Of a stretch of 64,000 nucleotides of DNA, positions 35,694 through 47,886 are shown in pieces. Location of the stretch: assembly GCF_963259705.1 (NCBI RefSeq), contig NC_081841.1, forward strand, positions 86,255,063 through 86,319,062, written 5' to 3'. Under the pieces are notes generated by a model that was given only the letters and a program-made list of their open reading frames with translations, did not search any database and was not told the origin of the DNA. Positions within the stretch are counted from its first letter, which is position 1; each line of letters opens with the position of its first letter. A program made the translations under genes and the position numbers. This DNA comes from Myotis daubentonii (lineage: Eukaryota; Chordata; Mammalia; Chiroptera; Vespertilionidae).

Positions 35694-35901
35694 TAAAAAA
35701 TATATTTTTATTGATTTCAGAGAAGAAGGGAGGGGAGAGAGATATAAACATCAATGATGAGAGGATCATTGATCATCTGCCTTCTGCACATCCCACACTG
35801 GGGATTGAGCCCACAACACGGGCATATGCCCTGACCGGGAATCAAGCCATGTCCTCCTGGTTCATAGGTTGACACTCAACCACTGAGCCACATGGCTGGG
35901 C
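35694..35901 (-). mobile_element. VES SINE, minus strand
   Basis: Tail region ATATTTTTATTGATTTCAGAG at the left. The head at the right reads GCCCAGCCATGTGGCTCAG on the minus strand. Confidence 0.88.
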
Positions 35902-36780
35902 AGTTCTTTTATTATAACATCTACAGAGACTTACTCCTCCTTTGCTTTTCTTTCCTTTCCTTTGTAGGATATACTTGAGTACATTTTGAGACAGAAACTT
36001 GATAACTGATTCCTGGAATACCCTGGCTCATATCCATATAAAAGAGTAAATGTACAAAATTGATAACAATTATTGACTAATCTTCCTGTTTGTCAAGTGT
36101 GGTCCCTTAGTCCATGTACATGACCAGGCTAATCAAACCTGGGTGGTTTATTTAATCATTCTGTGGACCATTTGTTGTTTTCTTCTCCAAACATTCAGCA
36201 AATACAAACATATAAGTAGTTTCTTGTCTTAAATATGTTTTTAACCAGTATATTTTTAACATAGCCCTTATTTCACTTTCAGAGGTTGCTACTGCCAATA
36301 CTGCTTATGTATTATAGGTCTAATCCACCCACATCCTATGAACAAATGACCAAGGGTTTCCAAGGAAATGATAGAAGGAACTGAAAAAGAAAATCAATGT
36401 ATCTTGTGTACCTTTTATGTATCATGCATTATGTTTGAAACGTTCTTATTTCACACCTATTAGAATGGAAACTATGTGGACAGGGGTTTTGTTTTGTTCA
36501 CTGCTATATTTTAGGTATTTGAGATAGTGCCTGACACAAAGTAGGCTCTGGATGATGAAAGAATGGATAGATGAATGTTGTATCTTGTTTAAAATCTTGA
36601 CAGTAGCCTTTGTGATGTTATAAATGGCTTAAGTAATTTGCTTTCTTTCTCATAGCTAATAGTAATAATTTACAGGTGGGATTCAAATCCACACCTATAT
36701 GACTCCACATTTATGCTTTTTATTATATTGGGCTTAATTAAAAGGTCTTTCTTGTTTAGAATTGGTTTTCATATGGTAAT

Positions 36781-36818
<38 letters not shown>

Positions 36819-38465
36819 AGAAAATGTCAAATGTGCCCCCCAAAAAAGAAAGTTTCCTTACATAATTTTAAATACTTCCATTTATTAGTTTTAGTCTTGC
36901 ACAGAACTTAACACTTATTTAAAAATTTCTTTTAGCACAATCTATCCTATTGTCTTCTTGTGAGTCTTAGGAGAGTTGCCAAAGGGTGTGGTTCACCATG
37001 GTTAGATTTTCAGAAATCACTCATGTTGTTTACTTCAGCTTTCATTGTAATTAAACAATGACCTGCTTTAGATATTATCACTTGACAAAGCAGCATACAA
37101 AATACTATATCTGCATCTGATAAAATTCAGAATTCAAAAAATATCTATCACTTTATTCCAGAAATTCCTGGTATAACTCATTCCAAGATCTTAATGCAGT
37201 TTATATAAGCTCAAAGCTATGGATAAATGAAAATTTACTGTTCTTGGTATTTAATATGATGAACAGATCCTATGTATTACATGTTCCCCTATATGAAGTC
37301 ATATTCAAGATTCCATTCCTAGTTTAGTTTTTATTTTTTCAATTACACACAGAAATCTCATTTTTGAAGGAATTGCATTGCTATCCTATAAAGAGCAATG
37401 GGCTTGGCAAAGCAGATCTGTATCTGAGTCAGAGCCTGGCCAATCCAAAAGCTGTGAGAACTTAGCAAGTCATGCAATTTCTGTGAATCTAAGTTAATCC
37501 ATATGTAAAATGTGGACTGAGATTCATGTGTTAACTGTCCCTTGGGGCTGTTGTGAGCGTTAGATGAGAGAATGTATATGATAGAACTGCCTTATATATT
37601 GTAAAACATTAAACAAATGCCTTTTATTAGTAATAGTATAATAGCTAACATTTGGATTCATGGCAACTTTCTTGGTGAGATGTTCTCAAGCCTTATGAAT
37701 GGTATATTTTTACACTTTCTCTATAATCAACAATCATCAGCTCCCTTCTTTCCCTTTTTCATCTTTCTTCTTCTGAAAACAGATTTCAGAGGGGTGGCAA
37801 ACAAATTTAGGTACATTATGATTAGCAAACAGATATGAACAGTTTGGATAAAGAAAAATGAATTCTAAATAAATACTAAGAGTTCATATGGATAATACCA
37901 AAACTGAGTATAAATTTTGGATTTTAGAACTTGATGTTAATAGTATGATAACTGCTGTGTGTTAGAATGATATAGCCTCTATATTATAGAGGCACTAAGA
38001 GTTTCTGCACAGGATTCTGATTCATCTAAGAAAAATAAATCTACTCATGTTCCTTTGACTGTGTCTTCACACATTCAGTTAATATATAATGAGCATTTAT
38101 GATGTGTCATACACTGTGGAAGGTACTGAGTGAGCAGTGGGGAACCAAGTGGACATGCATTGACCTCAAGTCAATTGGGGTGAGGGATACAGATATGAAT
38201 AAAACATACGGTAATGCTTAAAATATATATTCTTATAAATTGTAATACATAATTTGAAGGAGAAGAACTGGATTGTGTGAAAGGGGACAAATTATTTCAA
38301 TTTGTGGAGAAGGTCAAAAACAGGTTCTCCAAGGAACTATTTGATGTATTTTAAACATTTATAACTAGCTAAAAAGGGCTCATTTGCTCTTTTGTTCGCT
38401 TATTAATCCATTTATTCATTTAACTAATACTTGGGGAATCTTCTCTATAGGCATAGAAGTAAAAA
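35902..38465. other. Unique DNA with old SINE/LINE bits
   Basis: Includes an L2-like 3' end at about 36455-36580 (TTGTTCACTGCTATATTTTA, AGTGCCTGACACAAAGTAGG), a (CA)n run at about 36782-36813 and an L2-like motif near 38075-38150. No gene recognised. Confidence 0.5.
37393..37625 (+). mobile_element. MIR SINE, plus strand
   Basis: GTATCTGAGTCAGAGCCTGG, AAGTCATGCAATTTCTGTGA and GGGGCTGTTGTGAGCGTTAG follow the MIR order in sense orientation. Confidence 0.7.
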
Positions 38466-38551
38466 AATAATATTAAAGGGATTGGAGGATGGGTGAAAAA
38501 AAGAAGGGATTAGGATGTTTAAATTGCCAGTTATAAAAACAGTCATAGAGA
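38466..38551 (+). mobile_element. Older L1MA-type 3'UTR, left part
   Basis: GGGTGAAAAAAAGAAGGGAT, TAAATTGCCAGTTATAAAAA and CAGTCATAGAGA match an L1MA-type 3'UTR. The match resumes at 44890-44960 (AGATATAAAGTACAGCATAGG) across the young L1, so one older fragment was split by the insertion. Confidence 0.75.
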
Positions 38552-39724
38552 GCAGGTAACTGTTAAGGAACCAGATCTGGATAGTTGACCTCTCCAAATC
38601 ACTTTTAAGTGCGATAGAGATGCCGTATAGCCTCAGAGGCCAACCCCAGAACACTGCCACCCAGAGGCTGAGCCACAAACTGACTCTTTGCTAAACACAA
38701 AATAAGGCAGTCTGGGAAACAAATACGGCCTGCTTTAAAATAAGGACTGTGGTTTACAACACAGAGGAACAGTGTATTGCAGGGAAACTCAACACTCTCC
38801 TGAATACCTGGCAGGACTAAAGGCGAGCCAGACTGAATAGAAGAACCGAAGGACCTTCAATACTGCAATTTTTTTTTCTTTTTTCATCTTTTAACTAAGA
38901 AACCATTTTTTTTCCTTCTTCTTTTTTTCTTTCTTTCTTCTTCTTTTTCCATCACCTGATTTTACCCTTTTAATTACTACCTTCTTATTTTTAACCAGTA
39001 TTATTACTGCTGCCATTTTACCATTTTTTAAAGTGCCATTTTATTTTCTCTTTATTTTATTTTGGGATTAGTGTTCTCCATTCTATTTTCATCGTTATAT
39101 TATTGGTTGTTTCAAGTTTGCATCCATCTCCAGGGAGCTGTTGCTGGAATTTGTTGGGATTAGTGGCGGTTCTATAGGAGTATTCTCCTCATATAAAAAG
39201 TCTCTTCCCCTCTTCCACTTCATTCTCTCTTTTCGCTCTTTTTTTTCTTTTCTTTTCTCGCTTTTATTTTCCCCCCTCCCTTTTCCCAATTTCATTTTTG
39301 CATTTCTTTTTTTGGTCCCTACTTTTCTTTTCTTTTTTCTCTTTTATCTTCCTTCTTCCTTATCCCCTAATTCTCTTAATTCGGGCAGTCACCTTTATTT
39401 GGGGTTATTAATATCGTGAATATATTTGTGTTTAGTGCCTGGTACATGGTGCCTTGTTGTGTTGTATTTTGTGCCTTTAAATCAACTCAGCAGATCCAAG
39501 CAACAGCAGCCTCCTGAGCACCACATCCTCTGCTGAGGAATAGCAGCTGTACGTGAAACCTCCCCCCACCAGCCAGAAGAGCCACCACAGCTGTGAACAG
39601 CACCCACCAGAGGAGCTGCTGCCAACTGAAGAGCAGCTGCTACCGCAACCGCCCGAAAAGCAACCACAGACCAAGGAGTCACTGCCACCCAGGGAGCAGT
39701 CACTGAACGACTCAACATCTAGAT

Positions 39725-40675
39725 ATGTCAGTGAGATCAAACATGGGTAGACAAAGAAACCCCCAAAGGAAAGAGAAGGAGGACTCTCCAGAAAAGCAGC
39801 TAAGTAATACAGAGGCATGCAACATGACAGAAAAAGAATTCAGAATAAGGGTCTTAGAGTGCATAAACCGGATGGAGGAAAAAATCGACAACCTCTGCAA
39901 GAAGCAAGAAGAAACAGATGAAAAAATCAATAACATATGGAAGAAGCTAGAAGAAACAGATGAAAAAATCAACAACTTAAGTAAGACCCAAGAAGAAATG
40001 AAGAGTGATATAGCAGCAATGAAAAACACCATTGAAAGTATCAACAGTAGACTAGGAGAAGCGGAGGACCGAATTAGTGAATTAGAAGACAAGGAAGCAA
40101 AACACACCCAAAATGTACTGCAATTGGAGAGAAAAATTAAAAGACAGGAGGAGAGCCTAAGGGAGCTTTGGGACAACATGAAACGAAACAACATACGAAT
40201 AATAGGGGTACCAGAACAACAGAAAGATGAACAAGGATTAGAAAACCTATTCAAAGAAATAATATCAGAAAACTTCCCTGAGGTGGGGAAGAAAAAAGTC
40301 AAACAAGCCCAGAGAGTCCCAAACAAGGTGAACCCGAAAAGACCCACACCAAGACACATCATAATTACCATGGCAAATGTTCAGGACAAAGAGAGAATCT
40401 TACAGGCTGCAAGAGAGAGACAGAAAGTTACATACAAGGGATCTCCCATTAAATTATCAAATGATTTCTCAACAGAAACACATCAGGCCAGAAAAGAATG
40501 GATGGAAATTTACAAAGTGATGCAAAGCAAAGGACTGAATCCAAGAATACTCTATCCAGCAAGGCTATCATTCAAACTTGAAGGGGAAATAAGAAGCTTC
40601 ACAGACAAAAAAAGGCTAAGGGAGTGTATCACCACCAAGCCAGCAATGCAAGGAATGCTAAAGGGTCTGGTATAA
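39725..40675 (+). CDS. L1 ORF1 protein, intact frame
   Basis: Cytoplasmic RNA-binding chaperone of the L1 ribonucleoprotein, which forms coiled-coil trimers. The frame is open for 316 codons. A start at Met7 (39743, MGRQRNPQRKEK) resembles the usual L1 ORF1p N-terminus better than Met1. Residues about 45-150 are heptad-rich coiled coil with a near-duplicate KKQEETDEKINNIW / KKLEETDEKINNLS. The RRM follows, with RIIGVPEQQKDEQGLENLF, then TPRHIIITM and KERILQAARERQ. The C-terminal domain has ARKEWMEIY and PRILYPARLSF. Near the usual mammalian length (about 300-360). The short spacer to ORF2 and the shared transcript are typical. No host role is implied. Confidence 0.93.
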   Translation: MSVRSNMGRQRNPQRKEKEDSPEKQLSNTEACNMTEKEFRIRVLECINRMEEKIDNLCKKQEETDEKINNIWKKLEETDEKINNLSKTQEEMKSDIAAMKNTIESINSRLGEAEDRISELEDKEAKHTQNVLQLERKIKRQEESLRELWDNMKRNNIRIIGVPEQQKDEQGLENLFKEIISENFPEVGKKKVKQAQRVPNKVNPKRPTPRHIIITMANVQDKERILQAARERQKVTYKGSPIKLSNDFSTETHQARKEWMEIYKVMQSKGLNPRILYPARLSFKLEGEIRSFTDKKRLRECITTKPAMQGMLKGLV

Positions 40676-40724
40676 AAAGAAGAAATAAAAAGCTCAGAAA
40701 GAAAACAGCCACACAAAAAAAGAA

Positions 40725-43700
40725 ATGGCTACAAACAAGTACCTTTCAATAATAACTTTAAACGTAAACAGACTAAATGCTCCAAACAAAAGACATCGAG
40801 TGGCTGAATGGATAAAAAAACATGACCCATACATCTGCTGTCTACAAGAGACCCACCTCATTAGAAGGGACTCACACAGACTGAAAGTTAAAGGATGGAA
40901 AAATATCTTTCAGGCAAATGGAAAGGAAAAGAAAGCTGGGGTAGCAATACTTATATCGGACAAAATAGACCTCAAAGTGAAGGCCATAACAAGAGATAAG
41001 GAAGGCCACTTCATAATACTAAAGGGATCAATACAACAAGAAGATATAACCCTGGTAAACATATATGCACCCAATGCAGGAGCACCCAAATTCATAAAAA
41101 AAACTCCTGGAAGATATCAAAGGAGAGATCGACAACAATACAATCATAGTAGGGGACCTCAATACACCACTGACAGCACTGGATAAGCCCTCTAGACAAA
41201 CAATCAGCAAAGATACAGCAATCCTAAATGGCTCACTAGATCAGATGGACTTAATAGACATCTTCAGAACACTTCACCCCAAAGCCAGGGAATACACATT
41301 CTACTCAAATGCTCATAATACATATTCAAAAATAGACCATATATTGGGTCACAAGCAAAGTATCCCCAAATTCAAGAAGATTGAAATCATAAAAAGCATC
41401 TTCGCAGACCACGATGGCATAATATTAGAAAGAAACTACAATAAAAACAACCCCAAATACTAAAACACCTGGAAGCTGAATAGCATGCTATTAAATATTG
41501 ATTGGGTTACCAATGAGATCAAAGAAGAAATTAAAAACATCCTGGAAACTAATGACAACGAAAACACAACAATCCAAAACCTATGGGACACAATGAAAGC
41601 AGTCCTGAGAAGGAAGTTTATAGCTCTGCAGGCCTATCTCAAAAAGCAAGAAAAGATGGTAGTAAATCATCTAACTCTACAACTCAAAGAATTAGAAAGA
41701 GAGCAACAAGAAAACCCCAGAATGAGCAGAAGGAAGGAGATAATAAATTTTAGAGCAGAAATAAATGACATAGAGACCAAAAAAACAATACAGAAAATCA
41801 ATGAAACCAAGAGCTGGTTCTTTGAAAGGATAAACAAGATTGACAAACCTGTAGCCAGACTCACCAAGAAGCAAAGAGAGAGGACCCAAATAAACAAAAT
41901 CAGAAACGATAGAGGCGAAATAACAACAGACCCCACAGAAATACAAATGATTGTTAAAAAATACTATGGACAGCTCCACTTCAACAAACTAGACAACCTG
42001 GAGGAAATGGACAAATTCCTAGAAAAATACAACATTCCAAAACTCAATCAGGAAGAATCTAAAAATCTCAACAGGCCAATAACTATGGAAGAAATTGAAG
42101 CAGTCATCAAAAAGCTTCCAGCAAACAAAAGCCCAGGACCAGACGGCTTCACAGGGGAGTTTTACCAAACAGTCAAGGAAGAACTAAAACCTATCCTCCT
42201 CAGACTACTACAAAAAATTCAAGAGGAAGGAACACTTCCAAGCTCATTCTATGAAGCCAGCATCACCCTAATACCAAAACCAGGTAAAGACAACACAATG
42301 AAAGAGAATTACAGGCCAATATCCCTCATGAACATAGATGCCAAAATCCTCAACAAAATCTTAGCAAATCGGATCCAGCAGTTCATCAGAAAGATCATAC
42401 ACCATGACCAAGTAGGATTTATCCCAGGGATGCAAGGATGGTACAATATCCAAAAATCAATAAACGTGATAATCACATAAACAAATTGAAAGAAAAAAAC
42501 CACATGGTCATATCAATTGATGCAGAAAATCATTTGACAAAATTCAACACCCATTTTTGATAAAAACTCTCAGTAAGGCGGGAGTAGAAGGATCATACCT
42601 CAACATAATAAAAGCCATATATGACAGGCCCACAGCCAGCATCATACTCAATGGACAAAAACTAACACCATTTCCCCTAAGAACAGGAACAAGACAGAGA
42701 TGCCCCCTCTCACCACTCCTGTTCAACATAGTACTGGAAGTGTTAGCCATTGCAATTCGGCAAGAAGAAGAAATAAAAGGCATCCAAATTGGAAAAGAGG
42801 AAGTAAAACTGTCCTTATTTGCAGACGACATGATATTATACATACAAAACCCTAGAGACTCCATCAAAAAGCTACTAGACTTAATACATGAATTTGGCAA
42901 TGTAGCAGGATACAAAATTAACCCCAAGAAATCTGAGGCATTTCTATACACCAATAGTGAACTTTCAGAAAGAGAGATTATAAAAACAATCCTGTTTACC
43001 ATCGCACCAAAAAAATTAAGCTACCTAGGAATAAGCTTAACTAAAGAGGTAAAAGACCTCTACTCAGAAAACTACAGGACGTTGAAAAAAGACATAGAGG
43101 AAGACATAAACAGATGGAAGAACATACCGTGTTCATGGATTGGTAGAATCAACATCATTAAAGTATCCATACTACCCAAAGCAATCTATAAATTCAACGC
43201 ACTTCCCATTAAAATACCAATGGCATACTTCATAGATCTAGAACGAACTCTCCAAAAATTCATCTGGAATAAAAAAAGACCCCGAATAGCTGCAGCAATC
43301 CTGAAAAAGAACAAAGTAGGTGGGATCTCAATACCAGATACCAAGCTGTATTACAAAGCCACTGTTCTCAAAACTGCCTGGTACTGGCACAAGAATAGGC
43401 ATATAGATCAATGGAATAGAATAGAGAGCCCAGAAATCGGCCCGAACCAATATGCTCAATTAATATTTGACAAAGGAGGCAAGAACATACAATGGAGCCA
43501 AGATAGTCTCTTCAATAAATGGTGTTGGGAAAATTGGACGTATATATGCAAGAAAATGAAACTAGACCACCAACTTACACCATACACAAAAATAAACTCA
43601 AAATGGATAAAGGACTTAAATGTATGACAGGAAACCATAAAAATTCTAGAAGAATCCAAAGGCAACAAAATCTCAGACATGTGCCAAAGCAATTTCTTCA

Positions 43701-44542
43701 CTGATACAGCTCCTAGGGCACTTGAAACTAAAGAGAAAATGAACAAATGGGACTACATCAAAATAAAAAGCTTCTGCACAGAAAAAGAAACCATCAACAA
43801 AACAATGAGAAAACCCACTGTGTGGGAAAACATATTTGCCAATGTCATATCTGATAAGGGCCTAATCTCCAAAATTTATAGGGAACTCATACAACTTAAC
43901 AAAAGGAAGATAAACAATCCAATCAAAAAATGGGCAAAGGACCTAAATAGACACCTTTCAAAAGAGGACATCCAGAAAGCCAAGAGACATATCAAAACAT
44001 GCTCAAAGTCACTAATCATCTGAGAGATGCAAATCAAAACAACAATGAGGTACCATCTCACACCTGTCAGACTGGCTATCATCAACAAATCAACAAACAA
44101 CAAGTGCTGGAGAGGATGTGGAGAAAAAGGAACACTTGTGCACTGCTGGTGGGAATGCAGACTGGTGCAGCCACTATGGAAGACAGTATGGAGTTTCCTC
44201 AAAAAACTGAAAATGGAACTCCCATTTGACCCTATGATCCCACTTCTAGGAATGTATCCCAAGAAACCAGAAACACCAATCAGAAAGGATATATGCACCT
44301 CTATGTTCATAGCAGCACAATTCACCATAGCTAAGATCTGGAAACAGCCTAAGTGCCCATCAGTAGATGAATGGATTATCAAACTGTGGTACATCTCCAC
44401 AATGGAATACTATGCTGCTCTAAAAAGGAAGGAACTCTAACCATTTGCAACAGCATGGACGGAACTGGAGAGCATTATGCTAAGTGAAATAAGCCAGTCA
44501 ATGAAGGAAAAATACCACATGATCTCACTCATTCATGGATAA
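40725..44542 (+). pseudogene. L1 ORF2, disrupted
   Basis: Normally an endonuclease/reverse transcriptase of about 1,275 residues that nicks DNA and copies L1 RNA. The endonuclease start is recognisable (MATNKYLSIITLNVNRLN, QETH), as are DHILGHK and ADHDG. The RT region has [21 protein letters not shown] and the catalytic FADDM, and the C-terminal Cys-rich block ([14 protein letters not shown]) is present. Lesions by comparison with the family: one extra A in the run at 41095-41102, a stop at 41461-41463, frameshifts near 42473 and 42528, and stops at 43625-43627, 44021-44023 and 44438-44440. The expected C-terminal stop is at about 44540-44542. The protein cannot be made in full. Confidence 0.93.
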
Positions 44543-44614
44543 TAGAAACCATTATAAACTTTTGAACAATAATAGATACAGAGGCAGAGCTGCCTCAAAC
44601 AGATTGTCAAACTG

Positions 44615-44765
44615 CAGTGGAAAGGCCGGGGAGGGTTGGGGGGCAGGAGGTAGGGGGGTAAGAGATCAACCAAAGGACTTGAATGCATGCATATAAGCAT
44701 ATCCAATGGACATAAGACACTGGGGGATAGGGGAGGCTAGGGGACTGTCTAGGGTGGGGGGGGGA
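44615..44765 (+). other. G-rich L1 3'UTR tract, G4-prone
   Basis: Two G-run clusters (GGCCGGGGAGGGTTGGGGGG followed by GGAGGTAGGGGGG, and GGGGGATAGGGGAGG through GGGTGGGGGGGGG) fit the conserved polypurine tract of mammalian L1 3'UTRs and can in principle form quadruplexes. Confidence 0.7.
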
Positions 44766-45059
44766 ATGGACACATATGTAATACCCTTTGTAATACTTTA
44801 AGCAATAAAAAATAAAAATAAAAAAAATAAAAAATAAAAATAAAAAAAAGAAAAAGAAAAAACAAAAAAAGAAAAGAAGACGAGAAAAAAAAAACAGTCA
44901 CAGAGATATAAAGTACAGCATAGGAAATATATCAATGATATATTATCTTCACGGAGCTCAACAACAAAGAAACAAGAATATGGGGAAATAGCAACAACAA
45001 AAAGAGCAAGGCAATGTTCTCAGTCCTAAAATAAAGGTATGCAGATGGAGTTGTGGGGA

Positions 45060-47170
45060 CAAAGGAGAAAACCTATCTCTGACTAGGTAACAGGGCATGC
45101 TTCTCAGGGAAGTATTTGTTTGATGTAAGTCTTGAAGTGTGAGAAGAGCTAGCCTAAAAATCTTTTTGCTATTCTAGGATGAATAAAATAATACATTCTT
45201 TGAAATCTGGGAGCTGAAAAGGTGAAAGAAGAGGGGGGGGAATCTGCAGGCCTTGAACTATAAAAATAGATGGCTGTTTTAGGGGAACTGTATTGAGTAT
45301 GGCTTTCATTTCTAGGAAGAGGTTAGAATTCAGGCTGGAGAGATAGATCAGGGACAGACCACAAAGGGCCTTCTGATACAGGCTAAGAAGTTTGTGCTGT
45401 ACCTCGAGTGCCATGTAAGGAACTGTTCTAAACATAAAGTTCTTCAAAATGAGTGTTAGAATGATCACACCAGCAGCAGCAGCAGCAGGGATATATTGCA
45501 ATGGGTGGGGTCACAGGTTGGGAGAAGGCTGTGGTAATAATTGAATTGCAAAGAATAAGAGCCCAAAATGAGGCTGTGGAAATTAAAAGGAAGATATGAA
45601 TTTAAAACCAATGTAAAGGATTTGGGGATCCACTTGGATGTGAGTTTTGAATGAGAAAACTAGTTTAGAATAGTTTTCCATATTTCTCACCAGAGATAGT
45701 GAGTGTATAATAATACCAACTACCATATTATAGAAATAAAGGACTAGGATAGATCTGAAAGCAAAGATGATGCATTTAAATCTGAATACAAGGAGTTTGA
45801 GATATTTAGGAGATAGCAGATATCTGGTAGGCAGTTGAATGTGATCATGAGTCACTAATGCCAGAGATGCATTCTGAAAATGTGGCATTAAGGAGATGCT
45901 GTCATTGTGCAAACATCATAAAGGGCACATACATACCTTAATGGTACAGCCAGGGTACACCTAGGCTGCATATTATAGTCTATTGCTCCTGGGCTAAAAA
46001 TCAATATAGCATGTTACTGTTCTGAATACTGTAGGCAATTGTAACACAATGATAATTATTTGTGTATGTAAACATAGAAAAGGTACAGTCAAAATACAGT
46101 ATGAAAGATAAAAATGATAGACCTGTATAGGCCACTTACCATGAATGGAGCTTGCAGGACTAGAAGTAGTTGTGAGGGAGTCAGTGAGTGAGTGGTGAGT
46201 GGACGTGAAGGCCTTGGGAATTACTGTACACTGCTGTGGACTTTATACACACTGTATACCTAGGCTACACTGAATTTATAAACCAACAGAAATTAAATCA
46301 AGAACAAGAGAAAGTTATGCCATCAAATGATGCAATAAATGAGATGCATGAGGCTGATGCTGCTATAACACAGCATGGTGTTTTACAGCACACCATTTTT
46401 TAGTAAGTTGAAAGAGTATATTCTAAAATAATAATAAAAAGTATAGTATAGTAAATACATAAACCAGAAACAAACTCATTTATAAAGCATTATCATGCAT
46501 TATCAAGCATTATGCACTCTACATAATTGTATGTGCTATGCTTTTATATAACTGGCAGCTCAGTAGGTTTGTTTACACCAGCATCACCACAAACATGTGA
46601 GTAATGCATTGTGCTACAACATTCTGAGGGCTGCATGTCACTAGTCGATAGGAATTTTTCAGCTCCATTATAATATTATGGGACCACCGTCTTATATGCA
46701 GTCAGTAGTTGACCACAAAGTCATTATTTGGCACAGGTCTCCATGTGGATCTGAAGCTTAGAAATGGAGTCTGGATTAAAAACTATTGAATTGCTACTTA
46801 AAGTCAAGAAAATGATTAAGGGAAACTGTATACAGTAACAAGAAGAGAAAAGTCACACATTCAGCTCAAAGGAACACTGGCTTGTAGGGAGCAAATGAAG
46901 AAGAGACGGCTTTGTAAAAACTGAGCGTGTGCCCAGAGAGGAGAAAAACAGGAGAGGTTGGTGTCCTAGATGGGAGAAGAGGATTTCATAGAAGAAGGTG
47001 TGAACAATGGTATAGACTGTTTCAAAGTGAATTTAGTTAAAGACATCATTGAATTTGACATATGGAGGTCATTTCTCAGTCACTCAACCATTATTTGATG
47101 AGAGATCACTATGTCGAGGGCAATGAAAGACACTGAGGATACAATATCAGCTGAACAGATAATAGCCTCT
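45060..47170 (-). repeat. L2-like ancient LINE, split by Tigger
   Basis: AGGGACAGACCACAAAGGGC, AGGCTAAGAAGTTTGTGCTG and GGTAGGCAGTTGAATGTGAT resemble a common L2-type block. Similar sequence reappears at 46880-47040. Very diverged; the family call is tentative. Confidence 0.4.
45905..46740 (-). mobile_element. Tigger1-like DNA transposon
   Basis: CTGTATACCTAGGCTACACT, AAAAGTATAGTATAGTAAAT, TTTGTTTACACCAGCATCAC, TTCAGCTCCATTATAATATT and GGGACCACCGTCTTATATGC match Tigger1 (TcMar/pogo) in reverse. The transposase-coding centre is missing. Confidence 0.8.
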
Positions 47171-47886
47171 GTATCCGTAATGCTTGATCTAACAGTGAGT
47201 ATTTATCAAGTAATCTCTCAAGGAACCATCCAGAATCAAGAGACATCTGTCTGAACAGTGGGAATTGCCAGAAGAGTGGTGCCCAATGAAGGGCATCTTT
47301 GAATTGCCTTTCAATATGAGCTGGTCCAGAGAGTACAAAACGATTTGTGATGGTTCAAGTTCAAGTAAAACTTTTCCTGCCATGTATTCTCTTTCCAATC
47401 AATGCCTACATCTTCCCTTTCAGGCACAAATAGGAAAGAAGATCTGAAGCAGGCTGCAGTGGGGGGAGAGAAAGGTTAATGCTCAATTCACATTTGGAGT
47501 TTTTATTAATATTTTGGACAAGACAGTCTAATTATTGAATAGAGACTGAATTTGAGATATAAACTTACAGCACAATCATCTATTACTTAATATTAAGCAG
47601 AAAAGCTATTGGGTTGGCCAAGGATTTTCTCAGAGGGGAGGGGAAAACTACCCCATGTGAATTTTAAAGTTATCTATGGGAGACAAAAGTAATATTTCCT
47701 TTGCTAATACATCAGGAGTAATGGACTAGGGAGGACTGCAGCAGATTGAAGAGTGATAAGAGAAGAGGGCAAAAATAAATGGGAGGTTCCTTTCCAAATA
47801 TACTTAAAAGAGAGAAAGTATATATATATAGAGAGAGGCCATGGCAAGTTTTCTTTTTTTAAATACTGGATAAATCTGAGCTTAAT
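47171..47886. other. Unique DNA; possible mariner end
   Basis: TATTGGGTTGGCCAAGGA near 47609 resembles a mariner terminal repeat but no partner end was found. Otherwise nothing recognised. Confidence 0.35.

Larger units (their letters stand above)
38552..44889 (+). mobile_element. Full-length L1, bat lineage, with TSDs
   Basis: Flanked by AAAAACAGTCAyAGAGA (38535-38551 and 44890-44906, one mismatch). Structure: 5'UTR with a long pyrimidine-rich stretch (about 38865-39380), ORF1, a 49-bp spacer, ORF2, a G-rich 3'UTR, AATAAA near 44807 and an A-rich tail. About 6.3 kb, so essentially complete. ORF2 is disabled, so the copy is not autonomous. Confidence 0.93.

Noticed and set aside
39553..39750. 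Pro/Gln-rich upstream ORF overlapping L1 ORF1 start
   Set aside because: The frame has no ATG (it opens at GTG after an in-frame TAG), so a translated upstream ORF is unsupported.
39712..40371. 219-codon ORF on the minus strand
   Set aside because: It is the antisense shadow of L1 ORF1, Ser/Leu-rich because of the A-rich sense strand.
47605..47640. Mariner terminal repeat
   Set aside because: TTGGGTTGGCCAAGGA is suggestive, but no second terminal repeat or TA-flanked element could be traced.
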